A stretch of 31,589 nt of DNA from Coemansia sp. RSA 922. Taxonomy: Eukaryota > Kickxellomycota > Kickxellomycetes > Kickxellales > Kickxellaceae. Each line of letters starts with the position of its first letter. Position 1 is the first letter of the stretch. The notes under the pieces were generated by a model. That model did not search any database and had not been told where the DNA came from. It worked only from the letters and a program-made list of their open reading frames with translations. Shown here one piece after another: positions 9,817-16,345 of this stretch. The stretch spans positions 1 to 31,589 of the forward strand of contig JANBQS010000136.1 in assembly GCA_027577415.1 (NCBI GenBank), written 5' to 3'. The position numbers and the translations under genes are program-made.

Positions 9817-10049
9817 AATACAGACAAAAGGGATAAGAAAAAAAAAAGAACGCCAAAGAAATGGCTGAAAGCCTTTGTCGCACATTCTTGTCGGGTTAAA
9901 GACACCTTTTTATTTGCAAGTGCAGCTACGATGGTTGTCGACGGCATTCAAATGCGTTGTTGAAGCGTGGCACTTGGCAGCTTGATGTGTGCTTTTTTAT
10001 TGATATTCAAAGAGTATTACTAAACTAAACATCATACAAAAGCAAGACA

Positions 10050-10055
10050 TTTATT
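10050..10055 (-). terminator. Poly(A) signal of A3
   Basis: AATAAA on the minus strand begins only seven bases after the A3 stop codon, implying a very short 3' UTR. Confidence 0.55.
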
Positions 10056-10061
10056 GTTGGC

Positions 10062-10766
10062 TCAGAGCTCCCTTACAAGCACTCGCTTAAACGACTCGTC
10101 AACCATGTAAACGCACCACACCAGGGAATAAACAATGGCGGCATACAAACCCAGAACTGTTTCATAGGGCGAAATTGCGTGCAGCATAAATGCTAAGGTT
10201 ACCGAAGCAAATACAGCAAGCGCCATTATAAAGGTGCTAGTAATCGCAATAGCATTAGCTTGAGTAACATAGGCAAGCATCGATGACAACAGGCACAATA
10301 GTGCTGCGCATTTGACAACACTGGAAATACCCGGGCTTGTCGTCGAGCCGTATGCAAAAAGTATCTGCGTGCAGAACACAAACCACTCGCAAAAGTACCT
10401 GAGATCTTCGACTCGTTTTTTAGCTGCAAGAATTGCCATACCTGCAAACACCATTCCATTGATAATCATTAAACCCAGTGTACTTCCAATGACATTCATA
10501 GCAGTCTGACTTAACGATACCAAGAGTAGGCCAAGCATAAGAAGAAAATATACACTTGCCCAGCCAAATAGCTGAGGTTCGATCACGGAGTGAAGCTTTT
10601 TGATGCTATCATCTGTAAAATTAGAGCCCAAGCAATGAATGTAGCTAGCAAGACCCCTCTTAGCGTTGGCGTAGCTCTTGTCATCTTTCGGTACGCTGCT
10701 CAATACAGAGATTGTGGCGTGAGTGCTGTCGGCATTGCAATCTATGACGCAGGTTCTCCAATACAT
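10062..10766 (-). CDS. Array gene A3: multi-pass membrane protein, unknown family
   Basis: 234 residues. I take ATG at 10766 (MYWRTCVIDCN), which matches the M[FLY]W start of A4 and A5, over an upstream in-frame TTG at 10775. Conserved parts are YANAKRGLASYIHCLG, then hydrophobic segments from about 65 onward (VYFLLMLGLLLVSLSQ; STLGLIIINGMVFAGMAIL), CEWFVFCTQILFAYG, VVKCAALLCLLS and SPYETVLGLYAAIVYSL, ending VLVREL. It is one of the most canonical copies and close to A4 and A5. No catalytic motif, signal peptide or known domain is visible. Confidence 0.86.
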   Translation of the reverse strand: MYWRTCVIDCNADSTHATISVLSSVPKDDKSYANAKRGLASYIHCLGSNFTDDSIKKLHSVIEPQLFGWASVYFLLMLGLLLVSLSQTAMNVIGSTLGLMIINGMVFAGMAILAAKKRVEDLRYFCEWFVFCTQILFAYGSTTSPGISSVVKCAALLCLLSSMLAYVTQANAIAITSTFIMALAVFASVTLAFMLHAISPYETVLGLYAAIVYSLVWCVYMVDESFKRVLVREL

Positions 10767-11028
10767 TGTGTGCAAAAAAAATATGTTTCAACGTGTAAAC
10801 AGATCAAGGTATAAAGTAAAACGAGGCTAGGGCAGTGGATAAAAGCACGAGCGATGGAGGTAAGAGAGGGGAATTGACTGCTTCCTCTTCTTTCAAAGCG
10901 GCTGGACTAAGGCCTTGGCGCCTCTCTCCCTTCAACTGACGTGCTTTTTTTTACAAAGGCATGAGTGTGTGGGCTTTCTGCAAAAAAAGGGAAAAGAAAA
11001 AAGAAGCTAAGCGAATTTACAAAGTATG

Positions 11029-11040
11029 CCATTGAGCAAG
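11029..11040 (-). promoter_or_regulatory. Array upstream element, A3 copy
   Basis: CCATTGAGCAAG, about 263 bases before the A3 ATG, followed by GACAGGGATGGAAGCATGCC; the preceding ACAAAG(T)ATGCC is shared with the A6 copy. Confidence 0.5.
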
Positions 11041-11247
11041 ACAGGGATGGAAGCATGCCAAAGAGAAAGTGCGAGGCTTTGCTGTTCTTTCGCATCGAGC
11101 TATAAAAATAATAATCCAGTCGCTTGCTCAGACGGCCCATTACTGATATTACCGTTGAGGAGTAGTAGCGAGAAGGCAGCACCGACTTGAGTCGAGCCAC
11201 TCAAGCTTACAGAGCATTATTAGTTTTGATACACGTGTATACACTTG

Positions 11248-11253
11248 TTTATT
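11248..11253 (-). terminator. Poly(A) signal of A4
   Basis: Minus-strand AATAAA in TTGTTTATTGG, about 107 bases beyond the A4 stop. The same GTTTATTG string follows A6, A7 and remnant A8, so it is part of the duplicated unit. Confidence 0.5.
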
Positions 11254-11359
11254 GGTTACTTAGAAGTGCAATATTTGACATGGAAGCAGCTATAATATAA
11301 AACCTAAACTGAAATGACCGCGTAGAGCTATTTGCCAATATCAAACACTCCCTTCTGGC

Positions 11360-12064
11360 TCAGACTTTCCTTACCAAAACCCACTTGAACGACTCCTGTA
11401 CCATGTACGCACACCATCCCAGGGAGTACATAATGGCGGCATACAAGCCCAGGGTTGTTTCATAGAGTACTATAATATGAAGAGAAAACTGAATTGTCGT
11501 AGAGACTATCACGGCAATAGCAATGGTAGATAAGCTAGCAATTGAAAAACGTGCGTTTCTAGAAATCTCCATAAACACCAATGACAGCCAGCACAGCAGC
11601 ATTGCGCATTTGACGCCACTGTTAACACTTGGGCTTGTCGCTGAGCTGTATGCAAAAAGTATCTGTGTACTAAAAGCAAACCATCCACATATATACTTGA
11701 GCTCTTCGTGCCGCTTTTTGGCCAAGAGAATAGCTAAGCCGGCAAGCACTGTACCATTGACGATTAATAGGCCAGCTGGGCTACTTAGGGCGTTCTTTCC
11801 AGTTTGACTGAATGATAGTAGCACCAGCGCCAGCATAATGAAAAAGTAGAACGCCATCCACACAAAATATTGAGGGGTCAAGACAGAGTTCAACCTTTCA
11901 GTCTCTTGCTTAGTGAGTTCAAGCCCCATGCAATGCGTGTAGCTGGCAAGACCCTTCCCAGCATTTGTGTAGCTTTCATTATTTTCGGGCACACTGCTTA
12001 TAGTGGTTAACTTAGAGCTGTTGCTTACAATGTCATTTTCTATAACACACGTCTTCCAAAACAT
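11360..12064 (-). CDS. Array gene A4: multi-pass membrane protein, unknown family
   Basis: 234 residues from ATG 12064 in the shared ACAATG context (MFWKTCVIEND). It has NAGKGLASYTHCMG, hydrophobic segments at about 68-88, 95-115, 155-172, 178-200 and 205-228, GWFAFSTQILFAYS, GVKCAMLLCWLS, and YETTLGLYAAIMYSLGWCAY with a VLVRKV end. It departs from the others by Gly for Glu in the central CEW position and by VLYETT for the usual SPYE. The tail VLVRKV is identical to that of A7. Function unknown. Confidence 0.86.
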   Translation of the reverse strand: MFWKTCVIENDIVSNSSKLTTISSVPENNESYTNAGKGLASYTHCMGLELTKQETERLNSVLTPQYFVWMAFYFFIMLALVLLSFSQTGKNALSSPAGLLIVNGTVLAGLAILLAKKRHEELKYICGWFAFSTQILFAYSSATSPSVNSGVKCAMLLCWLSLVFMEISRNARFSIASLSTIAIAVIVSTTIQFSLHIIVLYETTLGLYAAIMYSLGWCAYMVQESFKWVLVRKV

Positions 12065-12186
12065 TGTATAATTTGATGATACTCCTAAGGCACGTTATAT
12101 AAAAAACGAATAATCTAAGAGAAGTTCTACCTTGCTCCGCCTCCACAACTACAAGGCAAGAGGCTGAAAATGGACTTCAAAGCACG

Positions 12187-12198
12187 CCTTTGAGCATC
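12187..12198 (-). promoter_or_regulatory. Array upstream element, A4 copy
   Basis: CCTTTGAGCATC, about 124 bases before the A4 start, preceded by CTTCAAAGCACG, which also precedes the A7 copy as CTTCAAAGCATG. Confidence 0.5.
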
Positions 12199-12341
12199 TT
12201 AGGGAAAAAGAACAAAAAAGCGCGGCAAAGAAAAAAAAGTGCGACTTTGCTGGCCTTTCACATAAAGTTCAAACATTTCCTTTGCTTACAAATGACGCTC
12301 CAATGCCACTGAAATGACGACATCTATCTGAGCCAGACACC

Positions 12342-13046
12342 TTAAATACTTCTTACAAGCACCCATTGGAAAGACTCGTGTATCATATACATACACCATC
12401 CCAATGAGTACATAATGGCTACGTACAGCCCTAGGACGCTTTCATACGGCGAAATTGCATGAAGAATAAACACAAATGTCACCGATGCAAACACTGCGGA
12501 TAAGCCGGTAAATATTCCAGCAGTTTTAACACGAGGGATCATGGAAATGCACAAAAGCGACAATGACAACAACGCCAGTTGAGCTGCGCACTTTGCGCCG
12601 CTGGTAATACCTGGACTTGTTTCCGAACTGTAGGCAAAGAGTATCTGCGAGCAGAACACATACCACTCGCAAATATACCGCAGGACCTTGAGATGCTTTG
12701 TAGCAGCCAGGACTGCTATCCCCGTAAACGCCATACCATTTATTATTATAAGGCCCAGCGTGCTATTCACTACCCTCATGGCTATGTGGTTTTGAGAAAC
12801 CGACACCAGTACAAGCAGGATAAGGAAATGTATAGCCGTCCACAAAAGATATTGCATTTTCAATGCAAAGCCCAGATTCTCGGACTCTTGTTTAGTGAAT
12901 TTGGCACACATACAGTGGATGTAGCTGGCGATACCTCTCTTGGCGTTGGCATAGCTCTCGTCATCTTCTGACCCGTTTTTAACAAGACTCAATTTGACGC
13001 AAGCATTTGCAGCGCTGCTATCGATGATGCAAGTATCCCAGAGCAT
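12342..13046 (-). CDS. Array gene A5: multi-pass membrane protein, unknown family
   Basis: 234 residues from ATG 13046 in CTGTACAATG, the same context as A2. N-terminus MLWDTCIIDSS, then ANAKRGIASYIHCMC, in which the usual Gly after Cys-Met is Cys. Hydrophobic segments at about 72-92 (AIHFLILLVLVSVSQ), 98-120, 158-175, 180-203 and 207-226. Central CEWYVFCSQILFAYS and GAKCAAQLALLSL, end SPYESVLGLYVAIMYSLGWCMY and VLVRSI. Its upstream DNA resembles that of A7, so A5-A6 and A7-A8 look like the products of one two-gene duplication. Confidence 0.86.
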   Translation of the reverse strand: MLWDTCIIDSSAANACVKLSLVKNGSEDDESYANAKRGIASYIHCMCAKFTKQESENLGFALKMQYLLWTAIHFLILLVLVSVSQNHIAMRVVNSTLGLIIINGMAFTGIAVLAATKHLKVLRYICEWYVFCSQILFAYSSETSPGITSGAKCAAQLALLSLSLLCISMIPRVKTAGIFTGLSAVFASVTFVFILHAISPYESVLGLYVAIMYSLGWCMYMIHESFQWVLVRSI

Positions 13047-13215
13047 TGTACAGTTGTGAAGGTATTCCTAAAATATGAGCTACACGGTATTCAAAGAAGA
13101 ACAAAACTGCTAAAATGGCTACAACAACGGTGGATGAGAGAAGACGGGAAAAGAGATGCCTCAATCCACTTCTACAGACCACAAAAAAATGCGACAAGTA
13201 CGCATTCAAAGAACA

Positions 13216-13227
13216 CCTTTGAGCAAG
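13216..13227 (-). promoter_or_regulatory. Array upstream element, A5 copy
   Basis: CCTTTGAGCAAG, about 170 bases before the A5 start; identical to the A7 copy. Confidence 0.55.
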
Positions 13228-13388
13228 GCAGTTGGCAAAAGGGAAAAGCGAACCGCAAAAGAAAACTGGAGACTTTACCACCTTACTGTGTAGGATTGAT
13301 GGTGCCATGTCACCCGCTGTCGCAGCTATGCTTGCTGCAGAAGCGGTACTAGTAAGTTTTTTACACTCATAGAATATCGGTTAACGTG

Positions 13389-13394
13389 TTTATT
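13389..13394 (-). terminator. Poly(A) signal of A6
   Basis: Minus-strand AATAAA about 80 bases beyond the A6 stop, inside the duplicated block (partner 16086-16091). Confidence 0.5.
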
Positions 13395-13474
13395 GATAAT
13401 CAGGAAGAGTAGTGTTAAACTAGAGAAACGGGTTACTGGGATGGCATTGTGAAACGTCTAGTAACTAGTGCTTC

Positions 13475-14182
13475 TCAGTCTCTGGCATCCCTCACTAGAA
13501 TTCTCTTGAACGAAAAGTGAATAAGATATACCCACCACGCTGCGGAATACACGGTGGCCGCGTACAATCCTATTGTAGTATTGTAAGGTATGAATAGGTT
13601 GAAAACAAACACCACACCCACCGACAAAATGGCAAAGACCGCCATGGCATATGCTCTTGTGATTGGATAGTGTGATTGCAAAGTGACGAGTCCAAGCACG
13701 AGTGGCGCTATACCCAACACTGCACAGCACTTGGCACCTACAAAGACGGATGTGACTGTCGACGACCCAAGGTCAAAATACATTTGCGCAGAGAACACAT
13801 ACCACTCACACATTACCCTTAATGTGTCATACTGCTTTTTGACAAGAAGTATAATGGCAACGATAATGTTAAAACTAAACATCGTTATTAAACCCCCTTT
13901 GCTGGTGACAGCACCTCTGGTGGTATTATTCGCAAAAATGAGGGTTAGGAAAATTATGTTTACAAGATAAATAAACGCCCGAGACAGGTAAGAATCTCTC
14001 AAAACACAGTGAAGCTTTTGCAACTCTGCTCTCGTGAACCTGGCGCCCAAACAGTCCACGTAGCTAGCAATGCCATATTTGGTGTTCTCATCGATATTAG
14101 CATTCCCTGACTCGCCACTGACAAGGCATAGATCGATTTCGTTACTTTCAACACTACGTTCAATGATGCAAAACGTCGTCAT
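13475..14182 (-). CDS. Array gene A6: divergent multi-pass membrane protein, unknown family
   Basis: 235 residues from ATG 14182 in GACAATG. It belongs to a distinct sub-branch: CIIERSV, TKYGIASYVDCLG, hydrophobic segments at about 68-88 (FIYLVNIIFLTLIFA), 95-118, 155-175, 182-203 and 208-226, CEWYVFSAQMYFDLG, and GAKCCAVLGIAPLVLG. The Thr-Ser-Pro after the central segment is replaced, and the terminal block reads IPYNTTIGLYAATVYSAAWWVY with RILVRDARD at the end. The last 27 or so codons are nearly identical to the remnant A8. Fewer residues are shared with A3-A5, which suggests an older split. Confidence 0.85.
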   Translation of the reverse strand: MTTFCIIERSVESNEIDLCLVSGESGNANIDENTKYGIASYVDCLGARFTRAELQKLHCVLRDSYLSRAFIYLVNIIFLTLIFANNTTRGAVTSKGGLITMFSFNIIVAIILLVKKQYDTLRVMCEWYVFSAQMYFDLGSSTVTSVFVGAKCCAVLGIAPLVLGLVTLQSHYPITRAYAMAVFAILSVGVVFVFNLFIPYNTTIGLYAATVYSAAWWVYLIHFSFKRILVRDARD

Positions 14183-14409
14183 TGTCTTGGCACAGTTATA
14201 TGCTTAATAGGTAAAATGAAACCAAAGTATTGGAGGGTGCAAGGACCAAAAAATGGCTAAAAAAATGAGGGCGGGATGAGAAGAAAGGGGTAGGCCAGCC
14301 CCGCTCTTCACAAACCAACTACGCTGCCTCCTTTCCCTTTGCCTGCGGTTTGTGTAAAGTCCCTTGCTAAAAGAAGTGAAAGAAAGAAAGCGCGCTCTTA
14401 CAAAGATGC

Positions 14410-14421
14410 CCTTTGAACAAG
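14410..14421 (-). promoter_or_regulatory. Array upstream element, A6 copy
   Basis: CCTTTGAACAAG, about 228 bases before the A6 start, one base different from the A5 and A7 copies. Confidence 0.5.
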
Positions 14422-14861
14422 ACAGCGACAAGAATCGTGCCAAGTGTTGAGTGGGGCAGCGCAATAATAAAACAGTTTACAATAGCAAAGTAATAATAAA
14501 ACGTGAACAAGTAGAAGCAAGGACCATATCCGGGTTTACTGTGTGCCTGTTGTTTATATAGCATCAATGCATCTTTTTTCCATAGCCGCAAGCGTGTAGC
14601 ACCCCTTGGGCAAATTTTTGCGCGCTTGTGCAATACACTGCACAAGTGAGCATACACTGAACGCCTGTGTAAGTTAGTTATTGAAGAAAGCGTTCGGCGT
14701 GGCTTACGACGAAAGGGAGTTGTACGTCTTTGCTAGTTATAAAGACAACATTACTTACAGTTACAAATATGACAGTTTTTATTGAGCCAGTTCTGAGGCA
14801 CAACCTTGAACTTGACAGGTACCAGCATACCAAGTGATGTATTTATCCATGTAAGAATGTG

Positions 14862-14867
14862 TTTATT
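14862..14867 (-). terminator. Poly(A) signal of A7
   Basis: Minus-strand AATAAA in GTGTTTATTGCC, about 80 bases beyond the A7 stop, the same distance as in A6. Confidence 0.5.
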
Positions 14868-14945
14868 GCCTTTATTTTCTGAGTATTGTAGCATAACCCC
14901 ACAAAAATGTTGAACTACTGCTATTGCATAAAGATACTCGCTCTC

Positions 14946-15662
14946 TCAAACCTTTCTCACCAATACCTTCTTGTAACCTTCGTGGATAATGTATGCACTC
15001 CATCCCAATGCATACATGATAGCCACATATATACTCAGTGCCGATTCGTAGGATACGTATGTGTGAAGGAAAAATACCCCGGATATCGATACAAATACTG
15101 ACAGGACAATGACGGGTGAACTAGCCAGCTTAAAGTCGTCATCAAAACAAATAAATAAATACATAAAGGACATGCCAAACATCTGCGCTGCGCACTTGGC
15201 AACACTGGCAAAGCCGGGACTTGTGTCAGAGCCATATGCAAAGAGTATCTGAGAGCAGAAAACAAACCATTCGCAAATATATCTCAATGCCTTGAGCCGC
15301 TTAGTAGCCGCCAGGATGGCTATGGTGACAAATGCCGTGCCGTTTACAAGAATGAGGCCTACTGTGCTGCTCAGGGCGTTAATAAATCCCTGGCTCTGCG
15401 ATATACACGCTAGAGCAATCGTAAGGAATAAGTAAATATTAAACCACTTGTAATACTCTACGAGCAGAATAATCCGCAGCGGTTTAGCATGCTCACTAGT
15501 AAACTCCGTGCCAAGACAGTGAAGAAAGCTCGACATTCCATTTGTGCAATTTGCATAAAGCTCGTCATCCTCAGCTGGGCTTTTTATAACTTGTAGCTTG
15601 GCGTTAACGCCCTCTGCATTGCAATCAATGACGCATGATCTAGGGTTCAGTAGAACTTCCAT
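14946..15662 (-). CDS. Array gene A7: multi-pass membrane protein, unknown family
   Basis: 238 residues from ATG 15662, with four or five extra residues at the N-terminus (MEVLLNPRSCVIDCNAE). It keeps the CVIDCN start and the Cys of SSFLHCLG, but the basic stretch before it is altered (ANCTNGMSSF). Hydrophobic segments at about 75-95, 102-122, 160-180, 185-207 and 212-230. Central CEWFVFCSQILFAYG and VAKCAAQMFGMS; the terminal block YESALSIYVAIMYALGWSAY ends VLVRKV. The start context (AATATGG) differs from the GTACAATG of A2 and A5. It is the copy nearest the array's broken edge. Confidence 0.85.
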   Translation of the reverse strand: MEVLLNPRSCVIDCNAEGVNAKLQVIKSPAEDDELYANCTNGMSSFLHCLGTEFTSEHAKPLRIILLVEYYKWFNIYLFLTIALACISQSQGFINALSSTVGLILVNGTAFVTIAILAATKRLKALRYICEWFVFCSQILFAYGSDTSPGFASVAKCAAQMFGMSFMYLFICFDDDFKLASSPVIVLSVFVSISGVFFLHTYVSYESALSIYVAIMYALGWSAYIIHEGYKKVLVRKV

Positions 15663-16171
15663 ATTTTCCTTTTATTTATATCTAAAGTACGGCCTACACG
15701 AGATATTGGAAAATGCAAAAGACAATAAATTGTTCACAAGGAATTGAGAAGAGCTAGCTTTCCTCGCAAAAAAGAGGACTGACTGGGCTTTTGCGCTGCT
15801 GGGGCCTCCTCCTTCAACTGCTGCTCTTTGACCAGGGCGTGGGTGTGCAGTCTTCCACTTTGAAGGGTGAAAGAAAAAGCCGCACTTGCACGCCTTCAAA
15901 GCATGCCTTTGAGCAAGAAAGTGGGCTAAAGAGTGGAAGGAATGCACAAAAAAGAAAATGTGAGTGAGTTTGCCGTCATTTTGTGTAGGATTGAAGGTGT
16001 CATGTCACCCGCTGTCGCAGCTATGCTTGCTGCAAAAGTGGGACTAGTAAGTCTTATTTACACTCGCCGAATGTCAGATAACGCGTTTATTGGCAGTTTG
16101 AATGAGTGATGTTAAATTAAAGAAACGGGCTACTGGAGTAGCATCGTCAAACGCCTAGTAATTAGCGCTTC
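15663..16171. other. Spacer upstream of A7 and 3' flank of remnant A8
   Basis: Holds the A7 promoter (element 15906-15917) and the duplicated block that flanks A6 in its other copy, including minus-strand AATAAA at 16086-16091. No intact gene. Confidence 0.55.
15906..15917 (-). promoter_or_regulatory. Array upstream element, A7 copy
   Basis: CCTTTGAGCAAG, about 244 bases before the A7 start; identical to the A5 copy. Confidence 0.55.
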
Positions 16172-16257
16172 TCTGCCTCTGGCATCCCTCACTAGAACTC
16201 TCTTGAACGAAAAGTCAATAAGATACACCAACCACGCAGCGGAATACACGGTGGCTA
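16172..16257 (-). pseudogene. Remnant A8: last codons of an eighth array gene
   Basis: On the minus strand this reads ATVYSAAWLVYLIDFSFKRV and on to RDAR, almost identical to the end of A6. Everything upstream is missing: homology ends at about 16257 and unrelated sequence leading into the ArfGAP 3' flank follows. The stop codon of A6 (TGA) is AGA here (16172-16174), so the frame would run on to a TAG at 16130-16132. It is a dead fragment left by truncation of the array. Confidence 0.85.
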
Positions 16258-16297
16258 CATTCGCTAATGGCGTGGTTCAGTTGGCATTCGGCCAGCA

Positions 16298-16303
16298 TTT
16301 ATT
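16298..16303 (-). terminator. Poly(A) signal of the ArfGAP gene
   Basis: Minus-strand AATAAA about 43 bases beyond the ArfGAP stop codon, in DNA not homologous to the array. Confidence 0.6.
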
Positions 16304-16345
16304 ACCAAAAGTTTGTTGATTTTTACGTTGCTACGTTGTTAATGT

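Larger units (their letters stand above)
9633..10061. other. Spacer upstream of A2
   Basis: Contains the A2 promoter and the short A3 3' end. The TTTTTGAGCAAG element is at 9805-9816, followed by an A-rich tract and a GAAAGCCTTTGTCGC block (about 9871-9885) nearly the same as in the A1 spacer. No gene seen. Confidence 0.5.
10767..11359. other. Spacer upstream of A3
   Basis: About 590 bases with the A3 promoter and A4 3' end. The CCATTGAGCAAG element is at 11029-11040 and a minus-strand AATAAA for A4 at 11248-11253. A minus open frame of 97 codons (10907-11200) crosses the promoter-like repeat. It is hydrophobic because of T-rich DNA and does not align well with the frames in other spacers, so I do not call it a gene. 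Confidence 0.5.
13047..13474. other. Spacer upstream of A5, with segment duplicated at 15877-16171
   Basis: Holds the A5 promoter (element 13216-13227) and the A6 3' end, with minus-strand AATAAA at 13389-13394. From about 13185 on it matches 15877-16171 at near-constant spacing, including the block GTCACCCGCTGTCGCAGCTA, identical in both. No gene seen. Confidence 0.6.
13185..13560. repeat. Long direct repeat, copy 1 (partner 15877-16257)
   Basis: Aligned by eye with 15877-16257: element CCTTTGAGCAAG, then GTGTAGGATTGA, a long near-identical run from CATGTCACCCGC to GGACTAGTAAG-like sequence, the GTTTATTG signal, and the last codons of A6. Gaps are few and small. This shows a segment spanning a promoter and the next gene's 3' end was copied. 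Confidence 0.8.
14183..14945. other. Longest array spacer, upstream of A6
   Basis: About 760 bases, longer than other spacers. It holds the A6 promoter (element 14410-14421), the A7 3' end with minus-strand AATAAA at 14862-14867, and a second TTTATT at 14778-14783. The stretch 14770-14855 weakly resembles a decayed 3' end of another array copy. Open frames at 14204-14464 and 14367-14657 overlap promoter-type DNA and lack family motifs. Confidence 0.5.
7647..16257 (-). repeat. Tandem array of a multi-pass membrane-protein family (A1-A7 plus remnant A8)
   Basis: Seven intact head-to-tail genes and one 3' remnant, all on the minus strand and apparently intronless. All proteins align end to end: a soluble N-terminal part of about 65 residues with an invariant early Cys and a GLASYxxCLG-like motif, then about five or six hydrophobic segments, a central CEWYVFCSQILFAY-like segment, an invariant Lys-Cys pair, and a C-terminal SPYxxxLGLYxAxxYSLGWC segment ending in a basic VLVRxx tail. 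The spacers are also related, with a shared upstream element, so the duplicated unit is gene plus promoter. By eye the block is more AT-rich than its neighbours. I do not recognise the family. Confidence 0.93.
15877..16257. repeat. Long direct repeat, copy 2 (partner 13185-13560)
   Basis: Second copy of the promoter plus 3'-end segment. Similarity stops sharply at about 16255-16257, within a codon run of the A8 remnant, which marks a rearrangement or deletion breakpoint beside the ArfGAP 3' region. Confidence 0.8.

Noticed and set aside
10907..11200. 97-codon hydrophobic frame upstream of A3, and similar frames at 8544-8810, 13018-13308, 14204-14464 and 15672-15947
   Set aside because: They lie in the duplicated promoter DNA. 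Hydrophobicity comes from T-rich tracts, and their protein sequences do not align in a common frame, unlike the A1-A7 genes.
7647..16257. Array as a mobile element or CRISPR-like repeat
   Set aside because: No terminal repeats, target-site duplication, transposase or short regular spacers; units are diverged protein-coding genes.
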